Source of the DNA: JADJPO01 sp963825645
GTDB taxonomy: Bacteria; Actinomycetota; Actinomycetes; Actinomycetales; Kineosporiaceae
Length of the DNA stretch: 64,000 nucleotides
Reading direction: 5' to 3'
Assembly (NCBI GenBank): GCA_963825645.1
Contig: CAWGTT010000009.1
Location: forward strand, 372,001 to 436,000
The position numbers were made by a program, and so were the translations under genes. A model generated the notes under the pieces. The model was not told the origin of the DNA and did not search any database. It was given only the letters and a program-made list of their open reading frames with translations. This document shows positions 58,958 through 64,000 of the stretch, piece after piece (the first letter of the stretch is position 1; every line of letters begins with the position of its first letter).

Positions 58958-59647
58958 GTGCCGACCCTGCTGCTGGTGGAGGACGACGAGTCCATCGGCG
59001 GCACCGTGTCAGCGACGCTCACAGGCGCCGGTCACGACGTGACGTGGGTCAGGACCGGCGGTGAGGCGTTACAGGCTGCCGAGAACACGCCCTTCGATCT
59101 GGTCCTGTTGGATCTCGGGTTGCCGGACGTGGACGGGGTGCAGGTGTGCCTCCGTCTCCGTCCGCTGCTGCCGGCTGCGGTCGTCGTCATGTTGACGGCG
59201 CGCACCGACGAGATCGACGTGGTCGTCGGGTTGGAGGCCGGCGCCGACGACTACATCACCAAGCCGTTCCGGCTGGGTGAGCTGCAAGCCCGCATCAGGG
59301 CGCACCTGCGGCGGTCGAACCCTCCGGCGGGCGCTGCCGGTGTGATCACGTTGGGTGACCTGAGGGTGGACACGTCGGCCCGGCGGGTATGGGTAGGTGA
59401 TCGGGAGGTCGCGCTGCGGGCGAAGGAGTTCGACTTGTTGACCAGGCTGGCGGTGGCGGCGGGTTCGGCCGTGAGCCGGGAGTCGTTGATGAGCGACGTG
59501 TGGGACGAGAACTGGTTCGGCTCGACGAAGACTCTTGATGTGCACGTCGCGGCGTTGCGCCGGAAGCTGGCCGCGGCGGCGCAGGACAGCGCGCTGCCGA
59601 CGCTCTCGACGCTGCGTGGCGTTGGATACCGGTTGGAGAGGCCCTAG
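58958..59647 (+). CDS. OmpR/PhoB-family response regulator
   Basis: 229 residues. Receiver domain with acidic pocket Asp9/Asp10, phosphoacceptor Asp52 (LVLLDLGLPD), Thr80 and Lys102 (YITKPF); winged-helix effector domain from ~140 (EVALRAKEFDLLTRLAVAAGSAVSRESLM, then TLDVHVAALRRKL and LRGVGYRLE). GTG 58958 gives VPTLLLVEDD, the family's usual start; GTG 58949 is three codons longer. The sensor kinase at 60585 is its likely partner but an opposing methyltransferase gene lies between. Confidence 0.93.
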   Translation: MPTLLLVEDDESIGGTVSATLTGAGHDVTWVRTGGEALQAAENTPFDLVLLDLGLPDVDGVQVCLRLRPLLPAAVVVMLTARTDEIDVVVGLEAGADDYITKPFRLGELQARIRAHLRRSNPPAGAAGVITLGDLRVDTSARRVWVGDREVALRAKEFDLLTRLAVAAGSAVSRESLMSDVWDENWFGSTKTLDVHVAALRRKLAAAAQDSALPTLSTLRGVGYRLERP

Positions 59648-60417
59648 CAGGAGACGGTGACGCCGGAACCGTTCAACGACATCTCGGAGCCATCGGCTCG
59701 CAGATTCGGAGCCATCAGGTAGCTCGGAGCCATCAGGTAGATACGGGTAGTGCACCGTCCCCAGACCGACCGGACGAAGCGCACTCGACCTGTTTCGAGG
59801 AGGCGGGTCTCCTCGACGGGGTTGACGTAGATGATCCGGATGGGCCGTGGGTTGCGGTCGATGGACTCCAGCAGCCGCCGTATAAAGGTGTCGAACACGA
59901 TGCCGGTGAACGGGTTGTACATGTACACGATCGTGACGTCGTCGGGCACGGTGTAGTCGGTGATGTCAGCGTGGACGAGTTCGACATCTGTGGTGAGGCA
60001 CCGGCCGCGGTTGGCGGTGATGTTGTCCGAGGCGATGCGGTACAGGGAATGGGTCAGCTCGACTCCGATGACGCGGCGGAACCGGTACCTGAGAGCTGCC
60101 TGCAGAACGATCCGCCCCTTCCCGGCCCCCGCGTCGAGGAACACGTCCTCGGTGCCGACCTCCCGTGCCGGCAGCGCGCGCCTCAGCAGCAGCCAGCCGG
60201 ACGGCGCGTAGTGCACCCGGTCGGTGGTGGGGATGTTCAGGGTATCCAGCATGACGTTTCCCTCGGTCTGGATGCCGTGCCGGGCATCGAGCACCGATCC
60301 GAACACTCCTCTCAGCCATACATACGGTGGCTTCGCGGCCCGGAACAGCAGCCCCCGCCGTGGGCGCGCCGACGTACGGGCCGGATCCGTAGCGACGCCT
60401 GGTTGCTGACTCGTCAT
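59644..60417 (-). CDS. class I SAM-dependent methyltransferase
   Basis: 257 residues. Motif I is VFLDAGAGKGRIVLQAALRY, followed by RRVIGVELTHSLYRIASDN and, after VELVHADITDY, the post-motif-II VTIVYMYNPFTGIVFDTFI. The D-A-G-A/S-G-x-G-R plus NPF layout resembles the DOT1-like/protein-lysine methyltransferase group, but substrate is unknown. The C-terminus is duplicated (SYLMAP/YLMAP) by a tandem DNA repeat. Its start is 6 nt behind TACCGT. The 3' end overlaps the response regulator stop by 4 nt. Confidence 0.82.
   Translation of the reverse strand: MTSQQPGVATDPARTSARPRRGLLFRAAKPPYVWLRGVFGSVLDARHGIQTEGNVMLDTLNIPTTDRVHYAPSGWLLLRRALPAREVGTEDVFLDAGAGKGRIVLQAALRYRFRRVIGVELTHSLYRIASDNITANRGRCLTTDVELVHADITDYTVPDDVTIVYMYNPFTGIVFDTFIRRLLESIDRNPRPIRIIYVNPVEETRLLETGRVRFVRSVWGRCTTRIYLMAPSYLMAPNLRADGSEMSLNGSGVTVSC
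59706..59740. repeat. 18-nt period tandem duplication in the methyltransferase 3' end
   Basis: TCGGAGCCATCAGGTAG occurs at 59706-59722 and 59724-59740; a partial third copy (TCGGAGCCATC) is at about 59684. In-frame: encodes repeated YLMAP. Confidence 0.8.
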
Positions 60418-60423
60418 GTAACG

Positions 60424-60429
60424 ACGGTA
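60424..60429 (-). promoter_or_regulatory. -10 element of a leaderless methyltransferase promoter
   Basis: TACCGT on the minus strand, 6 nt before the ATG at 60417. Confidence 0.45.
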
Positions 60430-60584
60430 GGTGGCACCGGGTTAGTCGGAGCCCAACGCAGGTTAGCCGCCGGCAAAGCCTGAGGCGGCCCGGCCCCGGT
60501 GAGCCACCCCGGTCCTGCCGGGAGGCATCATTCGGGCAGGCGTGCGCGGACGTGAGAGGCCGGGGACGGTGAACGGAGGGGCTC

Positions 60585-61877
60585 GTGAGAGCCAGGATCA
60601 TTGGGCTGACGTTGCTGGTGTCGCTGCTGGCGATCGCAGTGTTCGGGCTGCCGCTGGCTGTCGGCGTCCGCCAGTACGTCCTGGCTTACGAGCGGTCCGA
60701 GCTGGAGCGGGTCGCCGATGAGGCGGCCCTGGTGGTGTCGGCGGACCTGCTGAGGCACACTCGACCGCCGCTGCCGCCGGCGCCTCGCCCGGGCGTTCAG
60801 ATCGCGGCATACGACGTGGGCGGCGGCCGCCCGGTGGTGGGGGTCGGGCCGGCGAACCCGGACGAGCTCATTCGGACGGCGCTGACCGGCAGCGCAGCCC
60901 GCGGCGGGGACTCCGCCCGGATCGCGGTCGCCGTACCGGTCAGCCACGACGGTGAGGTCATCGGTGCGGTCTGGGTCTCCGAGAGCCGCGCCGTCGCCTA
61001 CCGGAGGGTGGCCATCGCCTGGGGTGTCATGCTGGGACTCGCTCTGGCGGCGTTGGCCGGGGGCTGGCTGCTGGCGCGTGCCCTGGCCAGCCGCCTGACG
61101 GGACCGCTCGAGCGGTTGGCGACGACAGCGGGTCGGCTCGGGGACGGCGACTTCAGCGTTCGGTCGCCCACCACCTCGATCGCGGAGATCGACGCCGTCG
61201 GCGCGGCCCTCGACCGGGCCGCGGTGCGACTGGATGACCTGCTGGCTCGCGAACGCGCCTTTTCCGCGGACGCCTCTCACCAGCTGCGCACGCCGTTGAC
61301 CGGGATGCGGCTGCGGCTGGAAGCCGCGCTCGAGCAGCCCGGTGAGCAGAGCTCGGCGATCAGCGCTGCCCTGCGGGACGCGGATCGGCTCGAGCAGACC
61401 ATCCACGAGCTGCTCTCCCTCGCGCGGGGCAACGGCGCGGGTGGTCAGCCGATCGATCCGGTCTCGCTGCTCGACGACGTCGAGGCGACGTGGCGCCCTC
61501 GGCTGGAGGACGCCGGGCGAGTCTTCAGCGTCCTCCATGAGGATCCGGTCCCTGTCGCGGTGGCCTCGACCGCCGCGGTGCGTCAGATCCTGGATGTGGT
61601 TCTGGACAACGCGGCGACACACGGCGCCGGTGCGGTCACCCTCGGCCTTCGCGACGCCGGAGAGACCCTTGCCGTCGACATCTACGACGAGGGCAGGATC
61701 GCGGTGCCGGACAGCGAGCTGTTCGAACGACGCCCCGCGTCCGAAACGGGACACGGGATCGGGCTGGCCCTGGCCCGACGCCTGGCCGAGGCCGAGGGCG
61801 GTCGCCTCAGCCTGGCTCGACGGAACCCGACCACTTTCACCCTCCTGCTGCCCACCGCAGAGCCCCGGACACCGTGA
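60585..61877 (+). CDS. sensor histidine kinase
   Basis: 430 residues. Membrane helix 1 at ~5-27, an extracellular sensor of ~110 residues, helix 2 at ~143-165 (IAWGVMLGLALAALAGGWLL), HAMP (SRLTGPLERLATTAGRLGDGDFSV), dimerisation domain with His232 in FSADASHQLRTPL, and an ATPase domain with N box VVLDNAATHG, a shortened G1 region (DIYDEGRI) and G2 GHGIGLALA. The G1 box usually reads DxGxG; DEGRI suggests a relaxed site. GTG 60585 follows GGAGGGG. Same strand as the OmpR-type regulator, 937 bp downstream of it. Confidence 0.92.
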   Translation: MRARIIGLTLLVSLLAIAVFGLPLAVGVRQYVLAYERSELERVADEAALVVSADLLRHTRPPLPPAPRPGVQIAAYDVGGGRPVVGVGPANPDELIRTALTGSAARGGDSARIAVAVPVSHDGEVIGAVWVSESRAVAYRRVAIAWGVMLGLALAALAGGWLLARALASRLTGPLERLATTAGRLGDGDFSVRSPTTSIAEIDAVGAALDRAAVRLDDLLARERAFSADASHQLRTPLTGMRLRLEAALEQPGEQSSAISAALRDADRLEQTIHELLSLARGNGAGGQPIDPVSLLDDVEATWRPRLEDAGRVFSVLHEDPVPVAVASTAAVRQILDVVLDNAATHGAGAVTLGLRDAGETLAVDIYDEGRIAVPDSELFERRPASETGHGIGLALARRLAEAEGGRLSLARRNPTTFTLLLPTAEPRTP

Positions 61878-61990
61878 CGCCACGTCGATGCCGCCGCCGA
61901 GGGGATCGTCCAGGGGCCTACGGGTATGCGGCCCTCGCGCGGGTTCGCGTTCGGCTCCGGGGAGGTCGAGGTCTAGGTCGACCATCTTGC

Positions 61991-62038
61991 GCGGTGATGT
62001 CGCGGATTCGCGACATCGCGAATCCGCGACATCACCGC
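61991..62038. repeat. perfect 22-bp inverted repeat
   Basis: Arms 61991-62012 (starting GCGGTGATGTCGCGG) and 62017-62038 are exact complements around an ACAT loop. Lies in the 479-bp stretch between the kinase stop and the DUF4386 gene. Could terminate the kinase transcript; no T run. The rest of that stretch holds the NarL relic and a doubtful 48-codon frame (62178-62032, minus) without support. Confidence 0.8.
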
Positions 62039-62165
62039 CGGGGGTCAGCGGGTGACCAGGCGGTGGTCGAGTCGGGCAGGTCGTCGATGCCGGCTTGGGC
62101 GTCCGTGGTGAGTAGGTCGTCGAGGAAGGCCGCCGCAGCGGCGACGACGCCGCCGGTTTCGAGGA

Positions 62166-62257
62166 TCAGCCGCGCCATGGATCCTCGTCGAGTCCCGGCT
62201 CGCCCTCGGCATCGTGGGCCAGGAGCGCGATCTGGGTCCGGTTGTTGAGGTCCAGAC
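62166..62257 (-). pseudogene. relic of a NarL/LuxR-type response regulator (copy B)
   Basis: The minus strand encodes LDLNNRTQIALLAHDAEG. Over 62211-62253 the DNA matches 58692-58734 with only a few differences. Only the extreme C-terminus of the HTH domain remains. The two relics bracket the two-component system. Confidence 0.65.
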
Positions 62258-62356
62258 GTCTGCCGCTGCCGACCTTCGACGCATGCGGCGCGGTGACGGT
62301 ACGGCAGGCTGGCGGTGCGTCGAACGACGCTGATGGATCCGGATGAGGAGAAGCCG

Positions 62357-63112
62357 ATGGTGGCACGGGACGGCAGGCTGCCCACAGAACGGCAGGTTCA
62401 TGGGGACGCCGGCATTGCCCGGTGGGGCGGTCTGGCCGGTATCGCCGGCGCCGTCCTGTTCCTTGTGGTCTTCGCGATCGTCGCGATCTTCGTGGGCTCG
62501 GAACCCGCCGGTTCCGCGGGTCCGATCGCCCGGTTCCCGGAGGTCAGGGTGGCGCGAACCGTCGAGAACGGCCTCTACCTGGCGGTGCTGGTGCTCTGGG
62601 TGCCCCTCGCGCTCGCCCTCCTCCACAGCCTGCGCAGGACTTCTCCCGCAGCCGCGCTGTTCGGCGGCGCCCTGAATATCGTCGGTCTCACCGTGCTCGC
62701 CGCCGGGGCGATCCCGCACGTGGTCACCTCCCGGCTCTCCGACCTGTACCACGCGGACGGCGCGACCCCCGACCAGCAGGCGGCGCTCGTGCTCCTGTGG
62801 CAGGCGAACCAGGGCATGTTCGACGCCCTGCTGCTGGTCGGGCTGCTGGTCATGCCGGTCGGCGTCATCCTCCTCGGTCTCGCCATGCGCCAGAACCCGG
62901 CCTTCGGCACGGTCGCCGGGAACGCCGGCGTGGTGCTCGGCGTCGTCGGGCTCGCCGCCGCGATCGTCATGCTGGTCGACCCGCTCTCTGCGGCCGCGGC
63001 ACTCGGCGTCTTCGCCCTCATCGGCTTCCACCTCGTCGCCGGCTGGAAGACCTACCGCCTCTCCACGGGCCGCCTCTCCACGAGCGCCAACGACCACCAA
63101 CCACTCAGGTAG
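62357..63112 (+). CDS. DUF4386 family membrane protein
   Basis: 251 residues from ATG 62357, preceded by GAGGAG. Six predicted membrane helices, beginning WGGLAGIAGAVLFLVVFAIVAIFVG and including VENGLYLAVLVLWVPLALALLHSL, FGGALNIVGLTVLAAGAIPHVV, GMFDALLLVGLLVMPVGVILLGLAM and VVLGVVGLAAAIVMLVDP. This order and the ARWGGLAG start fit DUF4386, of unknown function. ATG 62333 is an alternative start. Confidence 0.8.
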   Translation: MVARDGRLPTERQVHGDAGIARWGGLAGIAGAVLFLVVFAIVAIFVGSEPAGSAGPIARFPEVRVARTVENGLYLAVLVLWVPLALALLHSLRRTSPAAALFGGALNIVGLTVLAAGAIPHVVTSRLSDLYHADGATPDQQAALVLLWQANQGMFDALLLVGLLVMPVGVILLGLAMRQNPAFGTVAGNAGVVLGVVGLAAAIVMLVDPLSAAAALGVFALIGFHLVAGWKTYRLSTGRLSTSANDHQPLR

Positions 63113-63123
63113 CTAGCAATTCT

Positions 63124-63133
63124 TGACTAGTCA
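63124..63133. promoter_or_regulatory. palindromic operator candidate
   Basis: TGACTAGTCA, a perfect 10-bp palindrome, in an unusually AT-rich 40-bp patch that also has GCTAGC and ACTAG words, 15 nt before the start of the monooxygenase-like gene. The PadR regulator encoded next may bind here. Confidence 0.45.
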
Positions 63134-63148
63134 GAGTTTACTAGAGGA

Positions 63149-63481
63149 ATGACATCCTCGACGGCGACCCCCGCCCCGACCTACACCTTCGTCAGCGTGT
63201 CCACGCCCAAACCCGGCCGGATGGACGACCTGATCCGCGTGGCCAGCGCCCCCAGCGCCCGGATGGACGAGAAGGTGAGCGGCCTGATCGCCCGGCAGGT
63301 GGGCGTCGACCGGGAACGCAACACCGTCGTGGTCTGGACGACGTTCGACACTAAGCAGACCCTCTACGACTTCCTCGCCACCCCCGAGGGGCGCGCCGAC
63401 CACGGGGAGGACGAAGACCTCTCCGAGATCATCGAGACCTTCGAGATGTACGACCTCACCCCGGTCGCCACCAGGCTGTGA
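63149..63481 (+). CDS. antibiotic-biosynthesis-monooxygenase (ABM)-like small protein
   Basis: 110 residues with the dimeric alpha+beta barrel pattern: TYTFVSVSTPKPGRMDDLIRVA, LIARQVGVDRERNTVVVWTTFDTKQTLYDFLATPEG. ABM-domain proteins include small monooxygenases and heme-degrading enzymes; key residues do not single out one activity. ATG follows AGAGG. The PadR gene starts 3 nt after its stop, so the two form an operon, probably autoregulated. Confidence 0.75.
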   Translation: MTSSTATPAPTYTFVSVSTPKPGRMDDLIRVASAPSARMDEKVSGLIARQVGVDRERNTVVVWTTFDTKQTLYDFLATPEGRADHGEDEDLSEIIETFEMYDLTPVATRL

Positions 63482-63484
63482 CCC

Positions 63485-64000
63485 GTGGGACTGACCGCGT
63501 CCCGGGAGCTCGCCGTCCTCGGGGTGCTGCGCGAGCACCCCGCTCACGGGTACGCCCTGGCGGAGGCGCTGGAGGCGACGATCGGTGCCGCCCTCGGCCT
63601 GACCCGAGCCAACACCTACGCGATCCTGAACCGGTTCACCGACCGCGGCTGGATCCGCGGAACGCGCGCCGCCACCGCGAGCGCCCCGGACCGGGTCGTG
63701 TACGAGGTGACCGAGGCCGGCCGGACGGCGTGGGCCGGCCTGGTCTCGCAGGCGGCCCGGGCCGAGGAACCGGCCGCCGCCCTCGTCGGGCTGCTGGCCC
63801 ATCTCGACGGCATCGACCCACAGACCCGCGACCAGCTGCTCACCAGGTTGATCCGCGACCGCCGCGACCGGCTGGAACAGCTCGAACCGCTGCTCGAGCA
63901 CCCCGGCTCCTTCGGGGCGGGCCTGCGCCTGCGTCACCGCCTCATCGGCGTCGAACTGGACGCCCTCGAGAAGGCCCTCACCGCACTCCCGACGCCGGAG
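63485..64000 (+). CDS. PadR-family transcriptional regulator, 3' end beyond window
   Basis: At least 172 residues; the frame is open to the window edge. GTG 63485 gives LTASRELAVLGVLREHPAHGYALAEALEATIG, the PadR winged-helix start, followed by LTRANTYAILNRFTDRGWI and the wing VVYEVTEAGRTAW. The C-terminal part (LLAHLDGIDPQTRDQLLTRLIRDRRDRLEQLEPLL) is the dimerising helix bundle of the longer PadR type. It likely represses the operon it shares with the ABM-like gene. Confidence 0.88.
   Translation, partial: MGLTASRELAVLGVLREHPAHGYALAEALEATIGAALGLTRANTYAILNRFTDRGWIRGTRAATASAPDRVVYEVTEAGRTAWAGLVSQAARAEEPAAALVGLLAHLDGIDPQTRDQLLTRLIRDRRDRLEQLEPLLEHPGSFGAGLRLRHRLIGVELDALEKALTALPTPE

Overview
The window is one contiguous piece of a high-GC actinobacterial chromosome. 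The evidence is the gene content (DUF2550 behind atpC, NucS/EndoMS mismatch endonuclease, a DivIVA-type coiled-coil protein, crotonyl-CoA carboxylase/reductase), a CGAAC-N4-GTTCG SOS box, and many start codons that sit 6-7 nt behind a TAnnnT hexamer, the mark of leaderless actinobacterial transcripts. I cannot place it below class level. From memory, the order atp genes - cobalamin adenosyltransferase - nucS - hydroxyacyl-CoA dehydrogenase - coiled-coil gene - epimerase/thiolase/meaB - thioredoxin - glgB resembles one arm of the Streptomyces chromosome; this needs checking.

Layout. 1-4339: end of the F1Fo ATP synthase operon (atpA partial, atpG, atpD, a short atpC) and DUF2550. 4340-5685: an AbiEi-like gene flanked by two clusters of one semi-palindromic repeat. 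5686-31483: mostly core metabolism, with ethylmalonyl-CoA pathway functions spread through it: adenosyltransferase (B12 cofactor), ethylmalonyl-CoA mutase, 3-hydroxybutyryl-CoA dehydrogenase (frameshifted), crotonyl-CoA carboxylase/reductase, methylmalonyl/ethylmalonyl-CoA epimerase, acetyl-CoA acetyltransferase and the mutase chaperone MeaB. Between these lie a CPA1 antiporter with a zinc-finger tail, a DUF1501/DUF1800 pair, D-amino-acid oxidase, nucS, an AI-2E family membrane protein, a DivIVA-like protein, and an ABC-2 exporter with an orphaned SOS promoter beside it. 31384-37478: degenerate GGDEF protein, a second DUF1800/DUF1501 pair (DUF1800 frameshifted), thiamine-binding protein and thioredoxin-TPR protein. 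37543-39900: glycogen branching enzyme.

40031-57692 looks like a cell-surface polysaccharide region: low-Mr tyrosine phosphatase, an Asn/Gly-rich secreted protein, DUF4012 (frameshifted), a WbaP-type phosphoglycosyl transferase, GDP-fucose synthase, an SGNH hydrolase, an aldo/keto reductase-polynucleotide kinase fusion, a large LuxR-family regulator, a Wzc/CpsD-like protein with a 21-unit Tyr-rich pentapeptide array and an altered Walker A motif, and a solute-binding/VWA lipid- or membrane-anchored protein. 57805-64000 is a patchwork: a truncated FtsX permease, two relics of the same NarL-type regulator, an OmpR-type response regulator and its probable histidine kinase separated by an opposing methyltransferase gene, a perfect 22-bp inverted repeat, a DUF4386 membrane protein, and an antibiotic-biosynthesis-monooxygenase-like gene followed by a PadR regulator that runs off the end.

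Three genes (hbd, the second DUF1800, DUF4012) are each interrupted by what looks like a single-base indel; these may be real pseudogenes or sequencing errors. No rRNA, tRNA, CRISPR array, insertion sequence or replication origin was seen.
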